From: Membranipora membranacea
Lineage: Eukaryota; Bryozoa; Gymnolaemata; Cheilostomatida; Membraniporidae
NCBI GenBank assembly: GCA_914767715.1
Contig: OU612075.1
Span: 21,452,001 to 21,516,000 of the forward strand
DNA: 64,000 bases
Direction: 5' to 3'
Shown here: positions 12,901-27,900 of the stretch, one piece after another
Layout of the letters: each line of letters opens with the position of its first letter
How positions within the stretch are numbered: the first letter of the stretch is position 1
Translations under genes and position numbers: made by a program
Notes under the pieces: model-generated
The model's input: the letters and a program-made list of their open reading frames with translations, nothing else
Told to the model about the DNA's origin: nothing
Databases searched by the model: none

Positions 12901-15900
12901 ACACACACACACACGCCTTACCACCAGATAACAGTACTACATTCGCGCACACACACACATAAACACACACTAACCTCTTTGATCAGATTCTGTGACAGCA
13001 GCTTTCCTTCTATAGCAAGGCCATGACACTAGAATAGTAAGAGAATATTGAACTTGTTGTTGACATAGCCATGTTTACATTAACACCTCAATAGGTGGTG
13101 GGAGTGGATACTTCCTGCAAGAATCACTTAACTTTGTGTGCACAATATATTATATGAATAACATAGGGAAGCGGGGCTCGCTATAGAACGAACGTGGTTT
13201 TCATAACTGTAGTTTAGTGGAATGCTTAATGAATTTGATCTAAGTCTATACATAGACCAAACAAATTTGATAACCAACAATTTAATTTACACCCAAAACA
13301 TATTCTGGGGCGGTATACACTAGTTAGTGTTCATCCGAACCCCAGAGTTACCCTCTAGTATATAATCACCATAAGGTAAGACCTGACCCTCAGACATAAC
13401 ACCATTTCAGGATTGTATTTTACACACGTGACCCCTGATAATGTGACAGCTTAAGCCCAATTCCTTGAAATGTACACTAATTAGAATTGTGGAGAAATTC
13501 AGGCTCAGTGATGGAAAAGTTAAATTTGTGGCGGTAGGTTGGGCTTGAACAGTACAAATTTCAAATATCAAAGGCAGTACAACCTACTAGGGGATGTCAA
13601 GGCAGTACAACCTACTAGGGGATGTCAAGGCAGTACAAACTACTAGGGGATGTCAAGGCAGTACAACCTACTAGGGGATGTCAAGGCAGTACAACCTACT
13701 AGGGGATGTCAAGGCAGTACAACCTACTAGGGGATGTCAAGGCAGTACAACCTACTAGGGGATGTCAAGGCAGTACAACCTACTAGGGGATGTCAAGGCA
13801 GTACAACCTGCTAGGGGATATCAAGGCAGTACAACCTGCTAGGGGATGTCAATGCAGTACAACCTGCTAGGGGATGTCAAGGCAGTACAACCTGCTAGGG
13901 GATGTCAAGGCAGTACAACCTGCTAGGGGATGTCAAGGCATTTTCTTTACATACACATAATACCTAGAGAGAGGGAACAACCTAAGAAAATTAGGATGTG
14001 AAAAGTTAAGAAAATTTTATAATTTAGAAGGTTAAATGAAACACAAATCCCTTAAATACAAAACATAAACCACAAACATCAGACCACGAGGCACCACTGA
14101 GATTCTCTGTAAAGATGGATTTGAAAGAGCTAGAATAAGGCTGTCCTGGACAGCGATAAAATCTGACCGGCCTCCTACTGTTGGAAGCCTAACAGTGTGA
14201 TATGATCTGACAGTGTGATGTTTTCGAGTCTTCCTGGGAGTTTGTGATTAATGTGACATAGTTATGTGAAAGAAAGTTAGGTAAAAAAAAGTTAAGCCGT
14301 ATAGTAAGTATTTCTTCACAACTGACACTTTGGCAGAACTAACACCACATGGGTTGGAAAACCGGATCAACTTCATTACTAACTAGATTTCTGAATTGAG
14401 AATATTCAAGACAACAAATGGATAACAATATTAATCATGGGCATAAAAATCTTTGTTTGATGATAATAATATCGTTTAAAGGTTGGTTATCATGCCAAAA
14501 GCTACAATTTGAGATGAAATAGCTATAATTTTTTTACTATAAACCCGGTTTTTATTCTTCAATACCTGATGGGACAAAAATAAATTCACAGATTTGAATT
14601 CACTGACCTGACCACCATTAGAAAATTCACCGGTGTAAATATTAGTGACTTTTGAAAGTACTCTGTCTAAGCTGTCTTTTGCCCACAAAATCTAATGACC
14701 TGTGGAAATTATATTTAGATGATTTGTGATAGGCAAACTTTAATAATAAATGAAAATTGTTATCCTAACTTGGGCATGATTTGCTGAAAATCATGGATAC
14801 ACACTATCACAATCGATGGGAATCTTACTGTGTGAGTCAGTCAGTAACACCTCGGGAGGAGGGGGGGGGATGTTATGAATCCCTAATGAAGTTATAATTA
14901 CTGCAATTAATGCGCTTTCATCTTTGTTATTACAATAATCCTAGAAAATTAATTTTCTACATGACACCGAGATTTCTTCTCAAGATGATATTGTGAATAT
15001 TGAGCGAATGCGTGAATTGCAGGGAAAAAGCCACTTTTCAAGCAATATGAAAAACACTGAATTTTTCCAATTGCGTTGCAGGCGTGAAAAGAGCTTGTTA
15101 TGGCCCCTAGGGGTGAGTATCTGATGAGAAATGATGGGCATATCTGTGTTATATCATAAAATCACGGACTAACTACTTAATGGTAGACAGGTGTCTTAAG
15201 AAACCAGTGTACAACTTCATCAAAAAAACGGACCGTAAGAATGTTGGCAGTTTTCTGAGCTCTGATTCAGGCCTCAATTTGGAGTTGTCCTCTCTCCAGT
15301 TTGGTACTTTTAACCCACGCCGCATAGGGAAAACCTGCTGAAAAGAGGGTTATCTTGAAAACCGCTTATGATAGGATAAAAACTATTTTTGATTCAGAAT
15401 CTGCAACATTGAAAACTCATGTGGGCATAGTTTGGGAAATAATTTTAGTATTTGGATAGTCAATTATAGCATTTTCGGCCTGTTTTGCGGACAATTTGGC
15501 AGAATCTTTCATGCGTTTCGTCACTAAAATTGAGATTTATCAACATTCAAGCCTCCAATGATTTGGAAACCCTGTCTCACAGGGTTTTCAATGGTGCAGA
15601 CTCTGAATCAAAAATCATTTTTATACTAACATTAGCGGTTTTCAATATAACCCTCTTTCAGCAGGTTTTTCCTATGTGGCGTGGATTAAAAGTACCAAAC
15701 TGGAGAGAGGACAACTCCGAATTGAGGCATAAATAAGAGCTCAGAAAACTGTCTATTCAATTGTAGGTGTTACCAGCTAGAGTGCCCAGGTAAAATATTT
15801 CTATGGGTTTTAAAATGAATTAATTTGCATTTCATAAAGTTGAAAGGTGATTTGAGACCGAGAAGGGACGGGCATGTCGTGGCGGTTCACCATGTAATTC

Positions 15901-18900
15901 CACTAAAAGTCTACGATGAGCCAGATTCCTCTTAATCAGCGGTGCGGCTGAACAGTACATGTAGCTTGTAGCATAACAAAAATGTCAAGCAGACGAGTGG
16001 GATGATACATACATACAGAGCTACATACAGAGCTACATACAGAGCTACATACAGAGCTACATACAGAGCTACATACAGAGCTACATACAGAGCTACATAC
16101 AGAGCTACCTACAGAGCTACTTGACTCATTTTTGTAAAGTCGTGACATAACAGTTCAACTCACCTGGGTGAGCACGTGCCAGATCTTTGAGTAGAATCCT
16201 ATTGGGGCCCGATTGAGCGCCCCGTCTATTCTACGTCGACGAGACCACTGACCTTGGCTATCATCACACATGTCCTCAAATTGATCTTCATCTAGAATTT
16301 CACTACATAAGTCAAGGTTCGGCATGCCCGGGCTTGACACCTACAACATTCGTGCAATAATAATAATACAGTTTATTTATGAAACGCTTAATAAAATTGT
16401 TTATACAATAAAACAATGATTTCTAAGCGTTGTACATGATAAAATGTGAGATAAAATATTCGGTGTAGAATAATAAAAAAAAATAAAATAAAAGTGTACA
16501 TAAAATCTGACAATGAGTTAACGGAAAGATAAAATTATAGTAACTTCTAATAAAATACATGTATGTACACATTATATTTAGTTAAATATGGCCACCTGCC
16601 AGGCAAAAACAGGCAACCAGCCAGGCTAAAATTAAACATTATAAGTAGATTTAAATAAGAAGGTTTTTAGTTTGGATTTGAAGAGGGAAGTTGAAGAGAT
16701 GTCTCGGAGATCAGGTTGGAGGGAATTCCAGACTTTGGGCAGAGTGATGAGTAGGGAGCGATCGCCGGCGGTTGAGAGTTTGCTTGAGAAAGTAGAAACG
16801 AATGGGTTTGATGAGTTGTTGCGAGTGTTGCGAATATGCTTAGATGTTGAAAAAGGACCTGAGAGATATGTTGGGATTGTTGTTGGATGGTGCACAACTT
16901 TATGAGCCATGACACCTAGCTTGAACATTGATCGTGATGTGATAGGGAGCCAGTGGAGTGTAAATCTGGCTTCAGTGGCTGAGGTGTAGCGATTGCCCCC
17001 AGTCAAGCATTTCGCACAGGAATTCTGTATTGTTTGTAATCAGGAAATGACAGTTTTAGGTAAAGCATAAAAGATCGAATTGCAGAAATCTAGCCTGCTG
17101 GTGATGAAAGCGTGAATGACGGTGGCAAACTGAGATTTAGGAATATAATTCCTGATTGCCCTTAGCCGTTTGAGTTGAAAGAAGCAAGTTTTGCGTAATG
17201 CTGTCACATGACTTTGGAAGTCAAGCTTTGAGTCCATGATGAGGCCAAGATTTCTGACTTCAGGAGATGGAGATATAGAGGTGTGATCGTCGAGCTGAAG
17301 TGGTGCAAATGATGAGAAACTTGATTTACGAGAAAATTGGATGAATTGAGTCTTTGCAGGATTTAACTTAAGATGACTTTGCTTCATGAATGAATTTATA
17401 ACAGAGAAAGCTTGCTCTACCCGCCACCTGGCAGTCTTCTCATTGTTTAAATCTTCATTTTCTCCAAAACTCACCCAGAACTGAGTGTCATCGGCATACA
17501 TATGGCTCTGGATCCCCATCTTAGCGAGTAACTTTGGCAAGGAAGACATCACACAGTTAAACAAAATAGGATCCAGAACACTCTCTTGCGGGACTCCAAC
17601 ATTACAACGCACAGGATCAGACAATTTACCATCAATTTTAACTCTGTATGATCGATCAGAGAGATAGGACTTTATCCACTTCAGCGCATTACCACCTAAC
17701 TTAAACTGTGTAGAGAGCAAAGAAATAAGGTGTTCATGCGACTTGATACTGGTCGATAAGACTTTAAAGATTCCGGATCTGAGTTAGGAGATTTGATTAA
17801 CGGGGTGATATGAGATTGCTTGTACGTAGCTGGGAAAACTCCAGACATGAGAGAGGAGTTTACAAGCTTTGTTACCAACGGTAAAAGGTCCGGCCAAATC
17901 AGTGAGAACTGTCTTGTAGGTAGAGGATCGAGATGAGAGGTTTTCAACTTACGAAGCTTAGTAACATCATGATCAGACAACTCCGAAAACTCATCAAAAG
18001 CCAAGGCCCCAGTACTGCTGGTTTCAATAGATAATGGTACAACATCAATGGGCGGGAATTCCGAAACGATATCATCAACTTTAGATCTGAAATAATTAAC
18101 GAAAGCATCCGCTAATTGTCCTGGACTACTGTAGGCAGTAGGCAAGCACTTAGTACTAAGCATACTAAGCTTTTTCACCTCAGTAAACAACTCTTTAACT
18201 CCACCTGCCGTAATTTTCTCTCGGACTAATCGAGCTCTACATTTCAAGGCCAAATTCCGAACCTTGTTTATCTGTGTCTTCAGAAGCTGTTTATGGATTT
18301 CGGTTGGGGCTTTGCGATACTGTCGTTCTAATTGCCGTCTAATCCTCTTAGCATGATCAACCTCCTTACTATACACAAAATTGCTACGCTTTTTCTTCTT
18401 AGTCTTTCTTTTTGACACCGGCGCAAACTCATCTAAGCTGCTAGCTACGACATCAACAATAGCTTCAGCAAAATAACCCGAACTATCCTGGGTAATAGAC
18501 AATAGACTCGAACATTTCTGAGAAATCGACTCGGTAAACGGAGGATTTTCCAATGACTTAAAATTCCTATAATCATAATACCGTGCTTTATCAGAATGAA
18601 AGCTTTCACCAGTAGCAATATGTTTCTTTGACAGAATGCCAAGGTCAAAGAAAATGAAAGAGTGATCCGATAGCTGAAGATCCTCAATGCACAGAGATCT
18701 ACATGATAAGCCTTGGGCGCAGACAACATCTAATGACCCTCCTCGTCGATGTGTGGGGGTGCCCCCAATATGATAATCAAATTCAAAGTCATTCATGTAG
18801 TCCAGGAACTGTCTGGCATAAATATCATCAGTCTTCTCAAAATGAAAATTTACATCACCACAGAGCAACACTCTATAGCTTAGCGACACTAGAGACAGTA

Positions 18901-21900
18901 GTTGATCAACCTCGACTAGAAACTCCTGCCTAGTCTTTAAAGGCGGCGGCCTATATATGACGACTATAGTAAACAAACTCTGAACATTTAACACTGCGAA
19001 CTCAAAAGTTTTAGGTTTGAAATCCATACATACATCCTGACTCACAGAATTGATAACATCACACAGCATTTATCAGATTGATGACCTTACTAATAAGCCA
19101 TAGCCGGTGGTGCCTCGACAATCCCTTTCCAGGCTTTGTTCCTCTGGATATGAGTAACATATTACACTAGACACTTTATAATTTATTATTAAGTCTCGGT
19201 AATACACATGTTATTGATATCGATGTATTCAAATTCAATTGAACAAACCATCATATCAATTTTTGCGAGATCAATTTGAGGAGCAACAATGCATGATATT
19301 GATACATACCTCAACAGTTGTTGTTGTATGTATCCATATCATGCATTGTTGCTCCTCAAATTGTTGTTGTATGTATCGATATGATGCATTGTGAAATTTT
19401 TACCTTATGTTTGATACTCTTTTTCGTACTGAACATACTCTGTTGATCTTCTAATTCTGATAGGATGGTTAAATGAGATTCCTCAACTACAATGATGCAA
19501 CAAAACAGAAAACATGACAGCATTAGTCAATTACTATAATGGCAAAATCATTATCAAATAAATGCTATGGACACAAATCTAAGAGATGGAAGATGATGGA
19601 ATATGGAAATTAAATAATCGTATCAAAAGGGAGGAGAAATGGAGTTAGGTTTTATTTTCCAGACTGAATAAACTTAAAACACTTGTGTACAGGTACTGTA
19701 GATAGTCTCTAGTTTGATAGTCAGAGCAGGTAACTCCCCCTCTCTTGGTCTCCAATGTAACAGTGAATGTCACTCCATTATAGAAAACAGCACAACATCA
19801 CAAATGAGTTAGAGTTCTCTAAGCTTCTTAATGTTGACAAAAAAACTGTGACATGCTGTGACAGGCTGTGACAGGCTGTGACAGGCTGAATAAATCAGCT
19901 ATAAAATCCATACCCTCTTGTATGACAAACTCTCTGCCACTGATGATGTGATGTAACAGGTTCTTCAGCTCATATGGACTCAGGTTTAGTAAGTGAGAGC
20001 TCGCTTCATCCCCTTATAACAAAACAAATAGTCATAGGTTATATATATATATACATATAAATACTAAGTATTTATGGTTATAGGTTTTATTTGACAGAGC
20101 AAACTGGAAAGGTGAATTCATAAAGCCGTCAATGAGACAGAAAGAAATTAAATGATTTGTAGCAAACACGGAAATGACTTTTATATCGATAGTTTTTCAG
20201 ACTGCTATTTTGCTCACAAGTATCCTCAGGAAAGACAGGTCAACTTAGACTGAACAATTTTATCAGTATGCCATTGAGTGTGTTCTAGAAATAAAACTGT
20301 CCGGTGCAGTATGCCTAGATGAACAGAAAATAGCCTTCTTCCCCCCTTCTTTTTTGGGAATGTGGGATCTGTTAGCACACTTTAAAATGACCATGTTTTC
20401 AGATCAATGTATCAGCAGCATTTATCGATGGCAGAATTTTCCACATGGCATTGTGGCATCGTAGAATTATAGAACAATTAATATATAAACTGTCATTGTG
20501 AAAGATTAACGTTGAATCCAGCATTTTCCTTGTTTTCTAGACTTGATCGCATTTATCGGACATTTTGTAATGCTTCAGCTCAATAAATTGTGTCAATTTA
20601 TTTCGCTTTCAGTGACTTGGAAACAACATTTCCCAATGCCAGAACTTTTCCATACCGTATTGCGGCATCGTACAAATATGGAAATTTTACCATGGAAATC
20701 ATGAACTAACATTTGTGACAAATTAACATCTTCCGCAGGATAGCTAGAGTAGGAAAACCTGCATGCTTTGTAAAGCAGCTTATTTATAGACACAATAACT
20801 CATATTTTAATAGATGTTACCAATAGACAGTTTTCGGAGCTCTTATTTATGCCTCAATTCAGAGTTGTCCCTCCTCCAGTTTGGTACTTTTAACCCACGC
20901 CGCATAGGAAAAACCTGCTGAAAGAGGGTTATCTTGAAAGCCGCTACGTTAGGATAAAAATGATTTTTGATTCAGAGTCTGCGCCATTGAAAACCCTGTG
21001 AGACAGGCATCCAAATCAATGGAGGCTTGAATGTTGATAAATCTTAATTTTAGTGACGAAACTCATGAAAAATTCTGCCAAATTGTCCGCAAAACAGGCC
21101 GAAAATGCTATAATTGACTATCCAAATACTAAAATTATTACTCAAACTATGTCCATATGAGTTTTTAATGTTGTAGATTCTGAATCAAAAATAATTTTAT
21201 CCTATTATAAGCGGTTTTCAAGATAACCCTTTTTGCAGCACGTTTTTCCTATGCGGCGTGGGTTAAAAGTACCAAACTGGAGAGAGGACAACTACGAATT
21301 GAGGCCTAAATCAGAGCTCAGAAAACTGTCTATAAATGTACGATGCCTGTAGTAACACCTTTTTACCACAATACGGATCAACACGAGATAGGTTTGGTGT
21401 GTATCAGTTGACACAAGCAGTCGCACAAATGAAGATTGGGTTTCGAGTGCGATGTACAGTCTCTTCTCAGAATTTCTTGCGCAGTAATTTTTACAATTTT
21501 GCCACAAACAGGTCACTCACATTATTTGTTTTATTTTTCCAATAGCCGCAGACAGAATAGGGATGCCTTGCTCTTGTTTCCTCCCAAAACGTGGTCAAGC
21601 CTGATTTACACATTTTCAGCGCCATAAAATCCTTTTGAAATAATTGAACTCAAATCCTATCCACAGCTGTCATTCAAAAATTAATTTTAGTGAAAAATAA
21701 GCATGGATTTACAAGACACTTAGATGCCTGGCCCAGGGAATATGTAATAGTAATGAAGTGTCCGCTGTTTGGAAGTTTCCCATGTGGAGAGCTTTAAGCT
21801 TTATATAAATTAACACATCATAATTATCATTATTGTTATAATACGAATGTAAAAAACTTCAAATTCACATTGAAATGTGATTGAGACAGCTTGACCTTAT

Positions 21901-24900
21901 ATTGTCAGATTTTCCCTAGCAGTCATATATTACCTGAACATTTGAGACACCGCGATAACTCAGTAGTCATCACAGCTATGATAAGACCAATCCGGATTCT
22001 GATCATCTCGTGAAATAATTTGGGCTCTGTACGCACAAACATAGCCATATATATCAACAGCTCCTACAAAATCAGAGAATGGCAGAAAAAAACTATTATA
22101 ATGTAAACAAGTTATGGTTATAACCATAAATATATAAATACTTATATAGTTATATAAATATTTATATGTTTATGGTAATGGTAATAACATGGACTTAATT
22201 TAGTATAACATTATATAGTATGGTATATGTAGTAAGTCTATGGTAAATACTGATGATGTAAAGGTACAAATGATGAGGACGTCACCGCAACTTGAGGAGG
22301 TTCGATTATATTTTGGCAAAATTGAGGAGAATCTGTTTCTCTCATGAAAATGTTGCATATTGTAGCTAAAGAAAAACAGCAATAGCTGTGATAATATTAC
22401 TGACTGAGTGTTAAAAAAACTACTATCATAGTTGGCCTACATATTTGGATTTGCAGCGAAATTCTGGTCTAGCATCACTAGATTCTACAAAGATATTATT
22501 AAACGCAATTTTTTGATCACTTATTGGCAAGTAGCTTCTGGACTTCTGGACTATCAAGTTGAAAGTTTGGTGCCGATCAGATGGGGGGTTGTTAAAATTT
22601 ATTTTTGAGTAGTCTGATTGCATAAGATGCCATGAGCCGTGCTATAAGCCGTGCTGTAGCTTATAGACGGCGTTAGACAGTGGAAAACTGAATATTACAC
22701 CAGATCAAAATAGTTGTACTCTGGATGGAAGATAAGATATATATATATATCGTGTAACTTTCTCATAATGAGCAATATTTTACAGGCTTTCTTAGTCAGT
22801 CTTACATTGTTCTCAATTTAGCAACGGATCTAGTTCTTACAATTTTATTCTACGGCTGATACAACTTGCGGAGCATGACGGAAATAATGATATCCTCCAT
22901 TGCGATATTATTTATATCAATGTGGTGACTTGGTATGGTGTTACAAGCCCGTAGCGCATATATACACTACCTATTTGCAGGCACACGATCCAGTTATAAA
23001 TATGGATAGGACCTATGGAGGAAGCTAAACCAAATCTTTCCAACGCCTTGTCAGCAGGATGTTACAAATTTTTGGGATAACCTAAATTTACAAATTTTAC
23101 TCATTCACAGATGACCCAAATAGCGCAATATGAGTATATAAATGATATTTATAGAGGACTTTCATATACATAATATATTGTCTGGCCTTATTTGTAGGAC
23201 ACAGAACTGAAATATTGAGAATATAGTAAAGCAGATCATGTCTCTGGACCGACGGTTAAGGGTAAGGGCTTGTGATCCCATGATCCTGCTTTTATTCCTG
23301 GCAATGAATGTCATTTCTGATTTGGCACTGTCAACCCGTACATCCTAGCCAGGTCTGTTCGGATCAGGACCATAAATACCGGAGGTCCATTGTGTGCCTG
23401 CAAACAGTAAAAAGATCCTCTCTGCTTTATATATAAAGAGTAGCCAGCAACGGCGGTATAGGGTATCTACTCAACACAAGCCACCTGGGCTTGTTGAAAA
23501 GGGTGGTCAAATAAGACCTAGCGTATGGGGGGGGGGGGCTCAGAGTAACACTTACCTGATGGAGCATACAGTGAGGTGATATAGCCTTATATTTATCTCT
23601 CTGACTCGGAGAGACACCAGACTCTGCCCAGGAGCACACAGACTCTATCCTCAGGTGAAAGAGGCTGAGGGGGGGGGGGGGGGCTCAGACTATCACTTAC
23701 CTGATGGAGCATACAGTGAGGTGATATAGCCTTATATTTATCTCTCTGACTCGGAGAGACACCAGACTCTGCCCAGGAGCAGACAGACTCTATCCTCAGA
23801 GCGATCTCCTCCGGTGACAGAGGCTGAGTGATTACGTGCTCCTTACACGAGGGAAGTCCAAACGTCACCTGCTTCTGTCTCACTAATAGATCAGACAGAG
23901 CCTGTATACAAAACATAGTCGGAAAATAGCTGTAGATATTTAATTTTAGCTAAAGTGGTTGCGAACGAATCAGTTTTTGGTACCATTCTAGAGTTCTCAG
24001 TCGATTTAAAAAACTGTTTTAAGATTTTTTAACAGCATATGGCCCAGTTTCAACTGATTTTCACTCAAAGTTGAAACTGGGCCATATGTTGTTAATGACC
24101 CAGTTTTTTTAATCAGACTGAGAACTCCAGAATGATACCAAAAACCTGATTCCTTCACAATCACTTTAAGTTCATTATCAGATCCTCTATTACCATGTGT
24201 AACAAAAATGGATCATGGAATGCTCTGGGTAAAATTGTACTAAAAATCTTTCAGTTTGCATAAAAAATGTTGTCACGGTATGACAAAAAAAAAGAAGCTG
24301 CGACGTCTCTAAATAAAGATTGTCATGGTGGCATGTATTGGAACTAAGGGGGCTGAGGGGGAGGTATGGAATGCTGTTAACGTTATCATAAATCCTATGA
24401 TCATAACCTGTTGGCTTTCCTGATGGTTATCCAACCCAAGGATAGATGTAAAGCACTTCTCTTCGCGAGGTAATGACCACCCTTTAGGTGGTCATTACCT
24501 TGTGAAGAGGAGTGCCGGTATTTCAAACTTGTTCATGTATGAATGAGTGGCTGATTGCTGTATGACCACATGACATGTCAGGTTGGTGCTTGTATGCGGC
24601 ACTCATCAAGCCTCTTTAAGCTGTCGGAAGTCTCTTAATAAGGCATTACAATGCAAAGCGAGCCCCGGTACGATCATTTACAGCTACTTACACATGGAAT
24701 CCATGTTATAAATTTGGAAAATATGGAAATTGTCCACTATGGGCGACTATAACAATCACCTATGTGTGTGCCACAATGCGACTATGTGTGGAAACGGGTG
24801 AGTTTCCACCAAGAAAAACATGAAAAGAGCATAATACAAACATAGACACGCACACGGAATCATTCTAATTAAATTATCATCATCGGAAATTTATTATGAA

Positions 24901-27900
24901 ATACGCCTTTCCAGAAAATCTTTATACATTCCATAATCTGGGAATTTTACCAAGTTCACTGATCTCCCCCGCTGTCAGTAAACTCAGTCATACCACAGAA
25001 ATAGCCTGAGGATTTCACACTGATCACGTTGGTTGGTTTATTTTGTCACAAACATTAGGTATGCTGCGAGATTGAGTGTTTATACTGTTACATGAGTAGG
25101 GAATACCAAAAAGAAACATAAACAAAATGAGTAAAGTAAAGTCTGACTTCTAGTGGATTAAAAAATATCTTGCAATATCAAAATCAAGTGTCTGAGGAAT
25201 GAGTCTTTACCCCAGGCAGTTCTGTATTTAAGGCTGCGATATCTGCCTGAGGGGAGTTTCTCAAGAAAATTGTTTAAAAAATGTTCGTCATCATGTATTA
25301 TCTGCAGGGCCAGGTTCTTTGTACGTTTTGATATGACTGAATCTAGGTCCCCAATATCAAGACCTAGTCTGTCGCCTTGCTTAAAAAACTTTCTCAGAGC
25401 TTTCTTGTCTCGTGAATAAATACTAGTGAACAAAATAGGTAGGCAGTAGGTTAGAATGGATACAATAAAACTTTTAAATAACATGCAGGCTAAAGGCTTT
25501 GTACTCTGATAATTAAAGGTTCTGATGACAAACATTCTCTGATTTGCTTTGGATACAACATTATTGACATGATCTTCGAAACGTAATTTGTTATCAAAGA
25601 GAACTCCCAAATATTTAACATTGTCACAAAAATCTATATTTACACCATTTAATTCGAGAGTAGGACTGTCAGGTTTATCTCTCTTAGTGGAGAAAAGCAT
25701 CTCTTGGGTTTTAGAAGGATTAAGTAATAAGTCGAGTTCTTTGCATAGACCAGAGATTCTATTGATCTCATTAAAATAATTAGACAAGTCATTATTATCA
25801 GAGATGCAACCAACAATACAAGTGTCATCAGCATATTTTAAAATAGTTATATTGCTCTGTTCTGACCTAATCCTATTTGTATACACTGAGAATAATAGAG
25901 GACTGAGGACAGAACCCTGAGGTGTTCCTGTGTTGGTGGTGATTGATGTTGAGAGAATATTGTTTACTATTGTTCTTTGTGTTCTGCCTGTCAGGAAACT
26001 CGACACCCAGTTTGTAACTCTGGAGTCTAGATGTTGCAGTTCTGTGAGGAGATTACTGACACTGATGGTGTTAAATGCAGACGAGAAGTCGAGAAATAGG
26101 CATCTTGCATAGTTGGCAGCTTGAAGGTCTATGTAACTAGTTATTGTGGTAATAAGGCATAATACTGCATCCTGGGTTGATCTTTTAGCTCGGTAGGCAA
26201 ATTGGTGATTGTCGAGAGGAGTGTTTTTAACTATATAGCTTTTCAGCAGACGTTCCATTGTTTTACATAAGCAGCTTGTCAGGGCTATTGGTCGGAAGTG
26301 TTTAAGTTGATTTGGCTTGTCAGTTTTTGGCAGTGGTTTGATGATGGCCGATTTCCATATATTAGGAGTTGTTTGAGAGTCTAGAGAGAAGTTGAATATA
26401 TCCGTAATTACAGGCGCTAGTTGGTCAGCACAGAGTTTTAATGCTCTTGGTATCAGACCATCAGGTCCAGCACCCTTTCTAGAGTTGAGGCGTTTGAGTT
26501 GTATCAGAACTGATTTTTCATCTATTATGCAGGGAGGAGCAGTTAGGTTTTCGTAAGCAGGTTGTGGTGGCTGAGTGTCTTGTTTCTCAAATCTGGCAAA
26601 GAAGTTGTTGAGTTCTTCGGGTTGGAAGTTAATATCTGGTTGTGACTTGGAGTTGCTGGTTGGAAGTCCGCTAATTTTTTTAATGTCGTTCCAAGCGTTT
26701 GCAGGATCACTGGCTAAATGTTGTTGGATTTTTAGGGAATATTCTTCTCTGGCTTTTTTATTTTCTTTTGAGACTTGCTTTTTGAGTTTATGGTAGAGTT
26801 TTTTATTTCCATTTTTGTGGGCGTCATGTTTCTCATCTATCATATCCAGAATGCGCTTTGTAATCCACGGCTTTTTGTTGGCATATTTTTTAACTTCCTT
26901 TGGTGGTATGCATAGGTCTGTGCAGAAATTAATGTAGTCAGTTATCGTTTCAGTCCGCTGGTTGATGTTGTCATTGGCATCTGTGAGATTGTCCCAAAGT
27001 GTGGTATCTAAGCATGCTTGAAGATTATCGACATTACTGTCGGAGAATGTTCTGCGAGTTGTAAATGTAGGTTTTAATTTAGACAAAGGTTTATAGGATG
27101 GCACGAGATGCATAATGTAATGGTCAGAGCTGCCCAGATGGGCTAATTGATGACATTGACTGTAGGCACCCTTGATCCTTGTATAGCATTTGTCAAGTGT
27201 CTTGGTTCCTCTGGTCGGTTTGGTGACAGTTTGATAATATCCATTTAGTCGAAATTTAAGCTGGTTGAAATCTCCCATTACAAGAATACAAGAATTAGGG
27301 TATTTCCTTTCAAGTTGATTAACATGTGATGTGATGCATTTAGCAGTGTTTGTTGCGTCTTGTTTAAGTCGAGAATTTCCAGTGAATGGGGCATAGCACG
27401 ATACAGATATGATGGAAGTGAACTCACGAGGTAGCCAGTGTGGACGAGATTTGACATTATTGTAGGTATATCACTGTCCGACAGAGCTCTGAACAGTTCA
27501 TGTAGCCCTAGGAACTTGGATTGGAGATTGGAGTGACTCCCCAAAATTGATTTCTGAAATCAGGGGTGGGCACATGTTAGGTACTCAGATCAATTAAACT
27601 CTAACCATCAGAATTGGTAGCAATCCGGAAATTATCTTATCTTGAGTCTGTACAAAAGGCCAAATTTGCCTCCTGCAAATAATTTATCCTTTGAATTAAA
27701 CTTTATTAGACAATCTGACCCCCTTCCATTCTCTCTGATCTGACTAATTTGCAAATTTCAACAACTGTCATAAGTAATAAGTCATAATAATGAAAATTAT
27801 AGTTAAGCACACAATCAATAATATTATTCGCGTCACATGTGACTGGTGGATACTAGATACTAACCGAGGCTAGCGATGACACACGTTTTCTCAGCATACC

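Noticed and set aside
12820-13026. 68-aa His/Thr-rich plus-strand frame
   Set aside because: It translates the CA microsatellite and lies antisense to a kinase exon.
13571-13940. Regular repeats suggestive of CRISPR
   Set aside because: Units are contiguous with no spacers and the DNA is animal nuclear; the same holds for the arrays at 16.0, 46.1 and 60.0 kb.
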